A stretch of DNA of 64,000 bases from Psychrobacter sp. JB385 (lineage in GTDB: Bacteria; Pseudomonadota; Gammaproteobacteria; Pseudomonadales; Moraxellaceae), in contig NZ_FUKN01000014.1 in the NCBI RefSeq assembly GCF_900163785.1, positions 186,001-250,000 of the forward strand, read 5' to 3'. The notes under the pieces are model-generated. The model saw only the letters and a program-made list of their open reading frames with translations, had not been told where the DNA came from and made no database searches. A program made the translations under genes and the position numbers. This document shows positions 1 through 7,630 of this stretch, one piece after another; the first letter of the stretch is position 1, and every line of letters starts with the position of its first letter.

Positions 1-1
1 A

Positions 2-856
2 ATGGCAACGGGTCTATTGCCTATTTGTATGGGCGAGGCGACTAAGTTTAGTCATTATCAGTTGGATGCAGATAAGTCTTATCAAGCCACTGTCTTACTT
101 GGTCGTCAGACCGACACTGGTGACGCTGATGGTCAAGTCATTGAACAATCTCCTATACCAGCATTTGATGATGCGTTACTGGATAAGATTGCTCAGCAAT
201 TTTTAGGTGCTCAGCAGCAAATACCACCAATGTATTCTGCTTTGAAGAAAGATGGCAAAAAGTTGTATGAATACGCTCGTGCTGGTGTTGAGGTAGAGCG
301 ACCGCCAAGAGACATCGTTATCAAGGCCATTGATATAAAAAAGATTGATGATGAACAGATTCAACTGACGGTAACTTGCACCAAAGGTACTTATGTTCGT
401 GTATTGGGCGAAGATATTGCCAAAGCAATGGGGACGTTGGGGCATCTGACGACGCTGCGACGTACGCAGGTTGGGAAGTTTAGCATTGATGATGCGATTA
501 CGTTATCAGCGTTAGAAGACTTGATATTGACTGAGCGAGAAGAACAATTAATGCCAGTGGACGCTTGTATCGATATCGCTGCCACTTTGCTACTAACATC
601 CGAGCAATGTACGCGTATACACATGGGCCAACGATTAAACGTGTCCGATCAGCTTACAGACGGTCTTAAAGAGTATATATCAGAAAAAGTCAATGAGCAG
701 CTTTTGCGAGATAAAGATGAGGATCATAAAGAGCCGCAGATTGAACATGAAATACCCATCGATATCCGTTTGATCAATGAGGAAGGCGAGTTCCTTGGAT
801 TGGGAGCGATCAGTCTAAATGGTCGGTTACAACCCAAAAAGCTGATTCAGCGTTGA
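2..856 (+). CDS. truB: tRNA pseudouridine(55) synthase TruB, 5' end cut by the window
   Basis: TruB isomerises U55 to pseudouridine in the T loop of tRNAs. The reading frame enters at the window edge inside the conserved block that continues as ATGLLPICMGEATKF; the catalytic Asp lies just before this block in the family (GHTGTLDPxATG) and is therefore outside the window. The core continues through QxPPMYSALKKDGKKLYEYAR and the TKGTYVRVLGEDIA motif, then a C-terminal PUA-like region with a rather acidic insert around residues 215-250. The apparent Met at position 3 is an internal codon of the family block, not a start. In many gammaproteobacteria truB is directly followed by rpsO and pnp; here about 1.9 kb with other genes separates truB from rpsO. 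A strong terminator follows at 936-968. Confidence 0.95.
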   Translation: MATGLLPICMGEATKFSHYQLDADKSYQATVLLGRQTDTGDADGQVIEQSPIPAFDDALLDKIAQQFLGAQQQIPPMYSALKKDGKKLYEYARAGVEVERPPRDIVIKAIDIKKIDDEQIQLTVTCTKGTYVRVLGEDIAKAMGTLGHLTTLRRTQVGKFSIDDAITLSALEDLILTEREEQLMPVDACIDIAATLLLTSEQCTRIHMGQRLNVSDQLTDGLKEYISEKVNEQLLRDKDEDHKEPQIEHEIPIDIRLINEEGEFLGLGAISLNGRLQPKKLIQR

Positions 857-935
857 TAATGGCTTTTGATAGCACTTTGAAGTTGAACCGATTTACTAAC
901 AGTTTACACTAATCACATATCGTCACATTTCATTG

Positions 936-968
936 CAGGTTTCGCCTATAGCGAAACCTGTTTTTTTT
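936..968 (+). terminator. Intrinsic terminator of truB
   Basis: A perfect 10-bp stem (CAGGTTTCGC / GCGAAACCTG) with a 5-nt loop is followed by eight T residues. It ends the truB transcription unit and so isolates the downstream genes from it. Confidence 0.9.
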
Positions 969-1283
969 GTACATTAGTTACATCAGCTAAGGAGAGCGGA
1001 CAAGAACAATAACGAAGGATGATAATAATAATTAATAGAATAATGAGAAGCATCAGACGTCATTCGGCAATGAATAATAATTAAAACGAGCATTGACTAT
1101 GAAGATGACTGAAATCGAAGAAGAACTGAAATATAAGAATAAAAAGTATGGATAGCTACAGACAGGACGTTTTTTATAAAAAGAAGAAGTGAAGCTTCCT
1201 ATATACAATAACTAGAAATAATAGAATAACCAGACAGAGAACTTTTTGACTAACCATTCATCAATAGAAAAAGAAGAGATATT
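969..1283. other. Intergenic region, no gene seen
   Basis: About 315 bases between the truB terminator and the DJ-1/PfpI gene. The stretch is A-rich and has stops in all frames. It must hold the promoter of the downstream gene, but I see no convincing -35/-10 pair. A ribosome binding site (GAAGAG) sits just before position 1284. Confidence 0.6.
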
Positions 1284-1808
1284 ATGAAAACGATTGCCTT
1301 TTTGCTCCATAGCAACTTTGAACAAGCAGAATACGAGGACGTTAATAACCAGTTGAAAGACAAAGGTTATAAAACCATTCTCATTACTACCAATAAAGAA
1401 AAACAAGTTCAAGCAATGAACCAAGATGTAGATAAAGGCGATACCTTTACTGCGGATATTTTTGCAAGCGAAGCAAATGTAAATGATTATGATGCCTTGG
1501 TTCTGCCAGGTGGTACGGTAAACGCTGATACCATTCGTGGCAACGAAGAAGCCCACAAAATTATTAATGCGATTAATGATGCTGGTAAGACACTAGCTGC
1601 TATTTGTCATGCACCTTGGGCGCTTATTAATACTGGCATTGCTAAAGGTAAGACGCTTACTGCTTATCAATCCCTCCAAATAGATTTAGAAAATGCGGGT
1701 GCCAATTTTGTCGATAAAACAGTACAAGTAGATGGTAACCTGATTACTTCACGTAATCCGGATGATATCGACAATTTTGTCGAGGCGATTGACAAGGCGC
1801 TCTCTTAA
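1284..1808 (+). CDS. DJ-1/PfpI family protein (type 1 glutamine amidotransferase-like)
   Basis: The 174-residue protein has the complete DJ-1/PfpI fold signature: an N-terminal beta strand (KTIAFLLHSNFEQAEYED) with the conserved acidic residue near position 16, the LVLPGG strand-turn at about 73-78, and the nucleophile elbow AICHAPWAL with Cys108 followed by His109. The C-terminal region contains LTAYQSLQIDLENAGANFVD and LITSRNPDDIDNFVEAI, typical of the PfpI/YhbO branch. Members of this branch have been described as stress-protective proteases, deglycases or glyoxalases; the substrate cannot be told from sequence. It has its own ribosome binding site (GAAGAG) and is followed after 61 bases by a small acidic gene that may be co-transcribed. 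General stress protection is an inference. Confidence 0.88.
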   Translation: MKTIAFLLHSNFEQAEYEDVNNQLKDKGYKTILITTNKEKQVQAMNQDVDKGDTFTADIFASEANVNDYDALVLPGGTVNADTIRGNEEAHKIINAINDAGKTLAAICHAPWALINTGIAKGKTLTAYQSLQIDLENAGANFVDKTVQVDGNLITSRNPDDIDNFVEAIDKALS

Positions 1809-1869
1809 CTCGATATTTTATAACGTATAACATAAAAAACTAACCATGACTAAAACTAAGGATATTCTC

Positions 1870-2031
1870 ATGTCGAACCCTAATCCAAATGATACTGCTC
1901 TTGAACAAGAACGTTCTGAATCTGCATCTGCTGCTCTTAAAAGCCAGACTGAAGGTAATCACACAGAAGATTCTGAAGGTGCAGCAGATCGCATTGCTGA
2001 TAATTTAAATAGTGCAAAAGAAGACAAATAA
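1870..2031 (+). CDS. Small acidic hypothetical protein (53 aa)
   Basis: I do not recognise a family. The start at 1870 (MSNPNPND...) is preferred over an upstream in-frame ATG at 1846 because AAGGA lies 8 bases before it, while nothing suitable precedes 1846. The product is short, hydrophilic and rich in Glu, Asp, Ser, Asn and Ala, with no hydrophobic segment and no Cys, and so is probably disordered. A strong terminator at 2041-2075 closes the unit, which supports a real expressed gene, alone or together with the DJ-1/PfpI gene 61 bases upstream. A second acidic mini-gene of similar character follows at 2247. Confidence 0.6.
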   Translation: MSNPNPNDTALEQERSESASAALKSQTEGNHTEDSEGAADRIADNLNSAKEDK

Positions 2032-2040
2032 TTAGTCTAC

Positions 2041-2075
2041 TGCCCTATAACTACTAAAGTTATAGGGCAATTTTT
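2041..2075 (+). terminator. Intrinsic terminator
   Basis: A perfect 12-bp stem (TGCCCTATAACT / AGTTATAGGGCA), 5-nt loop and T-run directly after the small acidic gene ending at 2031. Confidence 0.92.
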
Positions 2076-2246
2076 ATTGAGTTGATAACGGCAGACAGTG
2101 CTAAGAGAAGATGGGCCTTTTTTTTTCGAACAACTAATTTTTAATGACTAATACCTAGAAAAAAACCACTGAATAAATGATGTTTATACACATCATCGCT
2201 AAAAATGTAAAAGGGATATTTTACTAATAATAATTTAGGAGCCAAA

Positions 2247-2420
2247 ATGAACAATGCACCCAATGAATTAGATGAACAAGAGCAAGAGATTCAACAACTT
2301 GCAGCAGATATTGACCCTAGTGAAGAAACCACACCTGACAGTCTAGCAGAAGCCACTACGGCTCCTCTTGCAGACGATGAATTGGGCGATAACGCGACTA
2401 AGGATAAGGCTGAAAAATAA
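2247..2420 (+). CDS. Small acidic hypothetical protein (57 aa)
   Basis: An ATG at 2247 with a good ribosome binding site (TTAGGAG, 2235-2241) opens a 58-codon frame ending in TAA at 2418-2420. The product starts MNNAPNELDEQEQEIQQLA and ends KDKAEK. It is strongly acidic (many Glu and Asp), rich in Ala, Thr and Gln, with a short possibly helical N-terminal half, no hydrophobic core and no Cys. A terminator follows at 2477-2505. Good ribosome binding site plus terminator argue for a genuine gene although no function is recognisable. It resembles the 53-residue protein just upstream only in size and composition, not in clear sequence identity. Confidence 0.6.
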   Translation: MNNAPNELDEQEQEIQQLAADIDPSEETTPDSLAEATTAPLADDELGDNATKDKAEK

Positions 2421-2476
2421 GTACATTTATTTGAGCCAAGTGGTTATATGCTTTTGATGTTAGTAAAACTATTATG

Positions 2477-2505
2477 AAAAACTGCTGCTAGTTCAGCAGT
2501 TTTTT
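2477..2505 (+). terminator. Intrinsic terminator
   Basis: An AAAAACTGCTG / CAGCAGTTTTT stem with a 6-nt loop and T-run closes the small acidic gene. The T-run immediately precedes the putative rpsO promoter. Confidence 0.85.
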
Positions 2506-2513
2506 GTTATAAT
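2505..2513 (+). promoter_or_regulatory. Putative extended -10 promoter for rpsO
   Basis: TGTTATAAT fits the extended -10 pattern TGnTATAAT exactly and overlaps the end of the preceding terminator. No good -35 is seen. It would give an rpsO leader of roughly 260 nt. No other feature was recognised in the 2514-2782 leader. Confidence 0.45.
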
Positions 2514-2782
2514 TGCCCGCACATTTGAATTGAGTTTTAGATAACGCGTTGTGCTTAATCTCACTGCTTTAGATGGTGAGCTAAGTTTTATATTATTTCG
2601 CGTTGATTTACCTTTATTTTAAATGATGGTTACAATAATTGAGCTCGTCGTACACTAGGTCAACTCTAGTAATGCAGGGTTGTCCTGAATGGCGTATGAG
2701 TTACTTTATTTATTATTTTACTGTTTTTATGAAGACTCGTTTTGAGTCTGTCTAAAAACTTTTAGCATTGCCGGAGATATTT

Positions 2783-3049
2783 ATGCTAACTAATACCGAT
2801 CGTGAACAAATCATTGCACAATACCAACGCGGCGAAAACGACACTGGTTCACCAGAAGTTCAAGTAGCTCTATTGAGTGCTCGTATCAACGATTTGCAGA
2901 ACCATTTCAAAGCGCACAAAGCTGACCATCACAGCCGTCGCGGTCTTATCCGTATGGTTAACACCCGTCGTAAACTGCTTGATTACCTAAAAGGTAAAGA
3001 TCTTGGTCGCTATACCACCCTTATTAGCCAGTTAGGTCTACGTCGTTAA
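2783..3049 (+). CDS. rpsO: 30S ribosomal protein S15
   Basis: S15 binds the central domain of 16S rRNA and bridge B4 of the ribosome. The 88-residue product (family usually 89) contains the hallmark blocks [37 protein letters not shown] and [13 protein letters not shown]. The start is the ATG at 2783, preceded by GGAG with a 7-base spacer; an upstream in-frame TTG at 2768 is not needed. The long leader could host the autoregulatory structure known for rpsO in other bacteria, but I did not identify one. A terminator follows, so rpsO and pnp are probably not purely co-transcribed. Confidence 0.97.
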   Translation: MLTNTDREQIIAQYQRGENDTGSPEVQVALLSARINDLQNHFKAHKADHHSRRGLIRMVNTRRKLLDYLKGKDLGRYTTLISQLGLRR

Positions 3050-3170
3050 TTTAGCGACAATAGTGCAAGTGGTTGCTGAAATGAAAAGCGCCATCAGATG
3101 GTATCTTTTTCCTATTTTTGCTAAACCGCTTAAAACTTACTTGCTGATATTGATACAATAGATTTTTTCT

Positions 3171-3207
3171 AAAAACGGTGTGGAATAGTTTCACGCCGTT
3201 TTTTTAT
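3171..3207 (+). terminator. Intrinsic terminator of rpsO
   Basis: AAAAACGGTGTG pairs with CACGCCGTTTTT (one G-T pair) and a long T-run follows, about 120 bases after the rpsO stop. Confidence 0.85.
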
Positions 3208-3779
3208 GCGTATTGGATGAGGTTTTGATACGTAGACCATTTGCGCTACTACGACGGTCTGAGATGAGTTTTCGAAGGAAGACAGTAAGAAAAACTTAGA
3301 TTCACCGTAGCATAAGCAAGCTGATAGGACAGTGACAGGAACGATCAAAAATGAGTCAATGCTCAGTTTTGCAATTCATTGGTCAATGCCCATAAATCCC
3401 TGTAAAATAATGTATTGTGAGTTTTAACCCATGACCATTGTTCATACAGCGAGTAGTGATAGTAAGTGGTCAATTAAAGAAAGATAAAGTGAAAATGATA
3501 CGTGCAAGGGTTTATTGAAACGAAAGAATGCCTTGTGGGTTTGGTTTTTACCATTTGACAGTATTTATAATAATATCGATATCAAATGATAAGAGACAGA
3601 TGATAGTGCAATGACTATCGTAGATACACAGATAATTAAATCACAGTATAAATTCTAGTTAATACGGCTTTTCATAAAAAGCGTATCAATTAGCGGTTAT
3701 ATACAACGCATTTTAATGACAGATATCAGCTTGTTAATATGCTGATATTACTTTTGTCAGTCAACATTAGGAATATTAT
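3208..3779. other. Leader region of pnp, no gene seen
   Basis: About 570 bases without a credible reading frame. Two small hairpins are visible on the plus strand: GATAGT/ACTATC at 3602-3619 and ATATCAGC/GCTGATAT at 3723-3748, the latter ending about 30 bases before the pnp start. A weak promoter-like pair (TTGGTC at 3379, TAAAAT at 3403, 18-base spacer) is possible. In enterobacteria the pnp leader forms a stem cut by RNase III in PNPase autoregulation, and these hairpins could play that part; this is inference. Confidence 0.4.
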
Positions 3780-5882
3780 ATGACAATGTTTAACACCATT
3801 AAGCGTGAATTCCAGTATGGCAACCAGCAGGTTGTTATCGAAACGGGTCGTGTGGCACGTCAGGCCAATTCTATTTTGGTACATATGGGCGGCGTGACAG
3901 TACTAGTCGCAGCGGTTGTAAAATCAGAGGCTAAAGAAGGTCAAAACTTCTTTCCACTTACTGTAAACTATCAAGAAAAAATGTATGCAGCGGGTAAAAT
4001 CCCAGGTGCTTATGGCAAACGTGAAGGCCGTGCTAGCGAATTTGAAACGCTCACCTCACGCTTGATTGACCGTCCGATTCGTCCACTATTTCCAGAAGGT
4101 TATGTGAACGAAATCCAGATTACAGCTACCGTTGTTTCATCAGATAAAACTCAGTCTGCAGATATCGCTGCATTGATTGGTGCTTCAGCGGCGTTGGCTA
4201 TCTCTGATGCGCCATTCAACGGCCCTGTTGCCGCTGCGCGTGTTGGTTTCATTAATGGTGAATATGTCCTTAACCCAACACTTGAACAGCTTAAAGAAAG
4301 TGATCTTGACTTGGTTGTCGCTGGTACCAAATCTGCGGTATTGATGGTTGAATCTGAAGCAGCAGAGCTGTCTGAAGATCAGATGTTAGGCGCTGTATTG
4401 TACGGTCATGAGCAGCAGCAAATCGTCATTGATAATATTGCTTCAATGGCAGAAGAAGTAGGTACGGCTAAGCAGCAGTTCACTGCGCCTGAGCGTGATA
4501 AAGCGTTAGAAACCAGCATGAAAGAGCAGTTTGGTGAGCAAGTGGCAGACGCTTATACTATTACTGATAAGCAAGAGCGTTATACCAAACTTGACGACAT
4601 TAAGCAGTCAGTTATTGATGCGCTTGCTGGTGATGCTGAATCAGAAACCTATGCTGAAACTGTATCTGAGCTAAAAGAAATCTACAACGACCTTAAATAC
4701 CGTACGGTTCGTGACAATATCTTGTCAGGTAAGCCACGTATTGATGGCCGTGATCTTGAAACCGTTCGCGCTCTTGACGTACAAGTCGGCGTACTACCTT
4801 ATACGCATGGTTCAGCGCTGTTTACTCGTGGTGAGACGCAGGCATTGGTTACGACCACGCTTGGTAACAGTCGTGACGTCAACATGATTGATTCACTAGG
4901 TGGTACGATTCGTGATCATTTCATGTTGCATTACAACTTCCCGCATTTCTCAGTGGGTGAGACAGGTCGCGAAGGTATTCCAAAACGTCGTGAAATCGGT
5001 CATGGTCGCTTGGCACGCCGCGGTGTAGAAGCAATGCTACCAGACAGCGAACGCTTCCCATATGTCATCCGTGTGGTGTCAGAGATTACTGAATCAAACG
5101 GTTCATCTTCTATGGCGTCTGTTTGCGGTGCGAGTTTAGCGTTGATGGATGCAGGTGTACCATTAAAAGCCCCTGTCGCTGGTATCGCAATGGGTCTGGT
5201 TAAAGAAGGCGAGCGTTTTGCCGTCTTATCAGATATCTTAGGTGATGAAGATCATCTTGGCGATATGGACTTTAAAGTGGCTGGTTCTAAAAATGGTATC
5301 ACTGCACTACAGATGGATATCAAGATTGAAGGCATTACGCCTGACATCATGGAGCAAGCGCTTAAACAAGCCCATGCTGGTCGTATCCATATCTTGGACG
5401 CGATGAACAAAGTCTTGCCAGAAAGCCGTACTGAAATCAACGCTCACGCACCAAACTACGCTGTTATCGAAATCAATCCAGATAAGATTCGTGACGTCAT
5501 CGGTAAAGGTGGCGCAATGATTCGTCAGCTAACTGAAGAGACCGGTGCCGTTATCGATATCGATGATGGTGGTACGATTCGTATCTTTGGTGAAAACAAA
5601 GCTGCAACCAAAGCTGCTATTGGTAGAATTGAAGCATTGACGGCAGAAGTTGAAGTCGGCAAAACGTATGAAGGTACGGTTGCTCGTATCGTTGACTTTG
5701 GTGCGTTTGTGAATGTGCTGCCAAATACCGATGGTTTGGTTCATATCTCACAAATCGCAGAAGAGCGCGTCGAGAATGTATCAGACTATCTAAAAGAAGG
5801 TCAGGTTGTTAAAGTCTTTGTTCAGGACGTTGATAACCGTGGTCGTATTAAGTTAACGATGAAAGGTATCGAGCAAAACTAA
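3780..5882 (+). CDS. pnp: Polyribonucleotide nucleotidyltransferase (PNPase)
   Basis: PNPase degrades RNA 3'-5' by phosphorolysis and is a degradosome component. The 700-residue protein has the full domain order: first RNase PH domain (from about residue 10, with [20 protein letters not shown] and [21 protein letters not shown]), an all-alpha linker, the second, catalytic RNase PH domain ([57 protein letters not shown]), a KH domain ([18 protein letters not shown]) and an S1 domain ([31 protein letters not shown]). Length is normal for the family. The first of two close ATGs (3780, 3786) is chosen because AGGA lies at a proper distance from it. A bidirectional-looking terminator follows. PNPase is important for growth in the cold in several bacteria. 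Confidence 0.98.
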   Translation: MTMFNTIKREFQYGNQQVVIETGRVARQANSILVHMGGVTVLVAAVVKSEAKEGQNFFPLTVNYQEKMYAAGKIPGAYGKREGRASEFETLTSRLIDRPIRPLFPEGYVNEIQITATVVSSDKTQSADIAALIGASAALAISDAPFNGPVAAARVGFINGEYVLNPTLEQLKESDLDLVVAGTKSAVLMVESEAAELSEDQMLGAVLYGHEQQQIVIDNIASMAEEVGTAKQQFTAPERDKALETSMKEQFGEQVADAYTITDKQERYTKLDDIKQSVIDALAGDAESETYAETVSELKEIYNDLKYRTVRDNILSGKPRIDGRDLETVRALDVQVGVLPYTHGSALFTRGETQALVTTTLGNSRDVNMIDSLGGTIRDHFMLHYNFPHFSVGETGREGIPKRREIGHGRLARRGVEAMLPDSERFPYVIRVVSEITESNGSSSMASVCGASLALMDAGVPLKAPVAGIAMGLVKEGERFAVLSDILGDEDHLGDMDFKVAGSKNGITALQMDIKIEGITPDIMEQALKQAHAGRIHILDAMNKVLPESRTEINAHAPNYAVIEINPDKIRDVIGKGGAMIRQLTEETGAVIDIDDGGTIRIFGENKAATKAAIGRIEALTAEVEVGKTYEGTVARIVDFGAFVNVLPNTDGLVHISQIAEERVENVSDYLKEGQVVKVFVQDVDNRGRIKLTMKGIEQN

Positions 5883-5910
5883 TTTTTAATCATTAGTTTG
5901 GTCTAGCTAT

Positions 5911-5947
5911 AAAAAACCGCTTTGAGATGCTCAAGGCGGTTTTTTTA
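5911..5947 (+). terminator. Intrinsic terminator of pnp
   Basis: AAAAAACCGCTTTGAG pairs with CTCAAGGCGGTTTTTT around a 3-nt loop with one G-T pair, followed by a T-run. Confidence 0.92.
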
Positions 5948-5999
5948 TGCGTTAGAGATATAGTCAATCCAAAGTAAAAGTGGTAAATACGATCATTAT

Positions 6000-6076
6000 G
6001 TTCTACTGGTATAAATTTTACTCGCTGGCTGTTCGCAAGCGTGACAGATGCTTCGTAAAATTTATACCAGTAGAAC
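6000..6076. repeat. Perfect 22-bp inverted repeat around a 33-bp core
   Basis: The arms at 6000-6021 and 6055-6076 are exact reverse complements (22 of 22), beginning GTTCTACTGG and ending CCAGTAGAAC. The 33-base centre contains CGCTGGCTGTTCGCAAGCG. The element lies between the convergent pnp and the minus-strand gene at 6092, already separated from pnp by a normal terminator. It may be a bidirectional terminator/stability hairpin or a small dispersed palindromic element (REP/MITE-like). A 12-base piece of the arm (ATACCAGTAGAA) recurs at about 16872, also intergenic. Confidence 0.85.
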
Positions 6077-6091
6077 TGAGCTCTAATGGGT

Positions 6092-6655
6092 TTATATGGT
6101 AATATTTTTAGGAAGATGAATATCGATACGTAGTTTGGGTAAATCTTGCAGCTGCTGAATTAACAAAGGCAAAGTATCATGGTGCCAATCTAAAGGCAGT
6201 ATATTCACTGAGCCTGACGAATCAATCTTATGGTCTCGCGGGTTATCATACACGAGTGGGCGGGCAAGTAGCGCAACTCTGCGTATGCCTTGGTAACGAA
6301 TCAGCGGTAGAAGCTGCTGTTGTAAATCTAGCAAAGCCGCACTGAGCCAGCGCAGTCGAGCTGAATGATAGGGGTGGTCAGATATGACCAAGTTGGCAAT
6401 ATAGCTTGGCTGATTACCACTACTGCTAGCACCCAAACCTGTTTGCTCAAGTGCGCGCTTAATCAACAAGCAGCTACCAACCTGTAGATTACCATCACGA
6501 CAGGCTTGGTAGTAAGAGTGATAATTATCAGAAAATAAGGTTTTGGTTCGTGACAGCACGGGATCTAAAAGAATGCCTGCTGTGTTCACTGGTAAGATAA
6601 GTAGCTGTGCGCTGCTATTTAAAATAGGGGCATGCGTTAGTTGTATGTTCGCCAT
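6092..6655 (-). CDS. Macro-domain-like protein
   Basis: The 187-residue protein looks like a macro (ADP-ribose binding) domain. After an N-terminal strand the segment LLILPVNTAGILLDPVLSRTK, then YHSYYQACRDGNLQVGSCLLI, follows the DarG-type macro-domain layout (VNTVGVMGKG...F...F...Y...C..G.l..G). The glycine-rich ligand loop is less canonical than in active de-ADP-ribosylases (ILLDP in place of VMGKG), so binding or catalysis is uncertain. A later strand-helix region (IRRVALLARPLVYDN) fits the end of the fold. It stands alone downstream of a membrane-protein gene; no DarT-like toxin is adjacent. A separate family with a similar Rossmann-like fold cannot be excluded. Confidence 0.6.
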   Translation of the reverse strand: MANIQLTHAPILNSSAQLLILPVNTAGILLDPVLSRTKTLFSDNYHSYYQACRDGNLQVGSCLLIKRALEQTGLGASSSGNQPSYIANLVISDHPYHSARLRWLSAALLDLQQQLLPLIRYQGIRRVALLARPLVYDNPRDHKIDSSGSVNILPLDWHHDTLPLLIQQLQDLPKLRIDIHLPKNITI

Positions 6656-6690
6656 TGTTAGCCTTTAGCCCCTCGGTAAATACAGTGATG

Positions 6691-7230
6691 TTATTCTACA
6701 GCTGTCTCATTCGCTTCAAGCTCGGCAATTTGTTGTTCTAACAGCGCGATTTGTTCTGCTTTCATATCAGTCAGTTTTTTGTTCATGGCCAATTGTTCGG
6801 CTGCCAGTTTTTCCTGCTCAGCCATACGTTGACGTTCGTCTTCTAAGCGATCAATTTCTTCTTTGGCCAGACTATTTGTTTCTGGTAGGGGTGCATCTAA
6901 GATAGCTTTAGGATTTGGCGTTTCAACACGCTTATCGTCGTTTGCACTGGTGTTTTCATTAGTGACAATGCTGTCAGGGAGCACAGTGTCAGGCTTGTCA
7001 GTTACGACGTCTGGAGTTGAAGCCGATTGAGCGGCCTCAGTTTGCTCATTTATCGTAGGCGGTTGACTGACAGGTAAAACCATTTCTGGCTCGGGTTTTA
7101 TCCAAAGTAAGTAACCAATAGCCATGAGTATCACCGCAACAATAAGTACTACCCAAACTCGTCGGCCTGCTTGCGCAGTTTTTGCTTTAGAAGACTTGGT
7201 CGATACAGGGCGCATTTTTTTACGGTTCAT
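6691..7230 (-). CDS. Single-pass membrane protein with C-terminal coiled coil, unknown function
   Basis: No family is recognised. The product has a basic N-terminus (MNRKKMRPVSTKSSKAKTAQAGRR), one hydrophobic segment (VWVVLIVAVILMAIGYLLW, about residues 25-43), a Pro/Thr/Glu/Asp-rich linker and a heptad-like, Glu/Gln-rich coiled coil (about 125-175) ending in ELEANE. Topology is most likely N-in, with the coiled coil outside the membrane. The ATG at 7230 is chosen; an in-frame TTG at 7251 would add seven residues, and a second ATG at 7215 is possible. It lies 35 bases upstream of the macro-domain-like gene on the same strand, so the two may be co-transcribed. Confidence 0.7.
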   Translation of the reverse strand: MNRKKMRPVSTKSSKAKTAQAGRRVWVVLIVAVILMAIGYLLWIKPEPEMVLPVSQPPTINEQTEAAQSASTPDVVTDKPDTVLPDSIVTNENTSANDDKRVETPNPKAILDAPLPETNSLAKEEIDRLEDERQRMAEQEKLAAEQLAMNKKLTDMKAEQIALLEQQIAELEANETAVE

Positions 7231-7283
7231 ATTATGATCAATTGATGGCAAGAATATAAGTAGACCTACTATAGCAAACTCAA

Positions 7284-7314
7284 AATAAAAAGCCTATCTA
7301 TTGATAGATAGGCT
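7284..7314 (-). terminator. Intrinsic terminator of the prlC-yheV unit
   Basis: AGCCTATCTA / TAGATAGGCT perfect 10-bp stem with 4-nt loop; read on the minus strand it is followed by TTTTATTTT. Confidence 0.85.
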
Positions 7315-7372
7315 TAAGTCAGTATTAAATAGTGAATTGTTTAGGCGGTAGTCTAGAAACAACACTGGATAA

Positions 7373-7630
7373 CTAGGGTTTGAACTTTACGGTACCACTG
7401 GTACCTGTTGTCATGGCATCGCGAGCAAGCTGATCCTCAAGGTTGTTTTTGGCGCTGATGGCATCAGGGTCAGGGCGATGTTCCGAATGTCCGCACTTTG
7501 TGCATTCGATGTATTCATCTGGCGCTGGCGTGACGATATTCACTTGCACGACAGCATCCATTGCCTGACATTTGGGGCAGCGCACGCCTGCCAAAAATCG
7601 ACGCTTTGGACGTGATGATTGATAGCGCAT
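7373..7630 (-). CDS. yheV: YheV-like putative zinc-ribbon protein
   Basis: The 85-residue protein matches the YheV/DUF2387 family: the N-terminal KRRFLAGVRCPKCQAMDAV carries one CxxC, and YIECTKCGHSEHRPDPD carries a second CxxC, together a likely zinc-binding ribbon. The C-terminal 30 residues are polar and variable. Its ATG (7630) follows the prlC stop with no gap (TAA then ATG), so translation is probably coupled. A prlC-yheV neighbourhood is common in gammaproteobacteria. The function is unknown. Confidence 0.88.
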   Translation of the reverse strand: MRYQSSRPKRRFLAGVRCPKCQAMDAVVQVNIVTPAPDEYIECTKCGHSEHRPDPDAISAKNNLEDQLARDAMTTGTSGTVKFKP

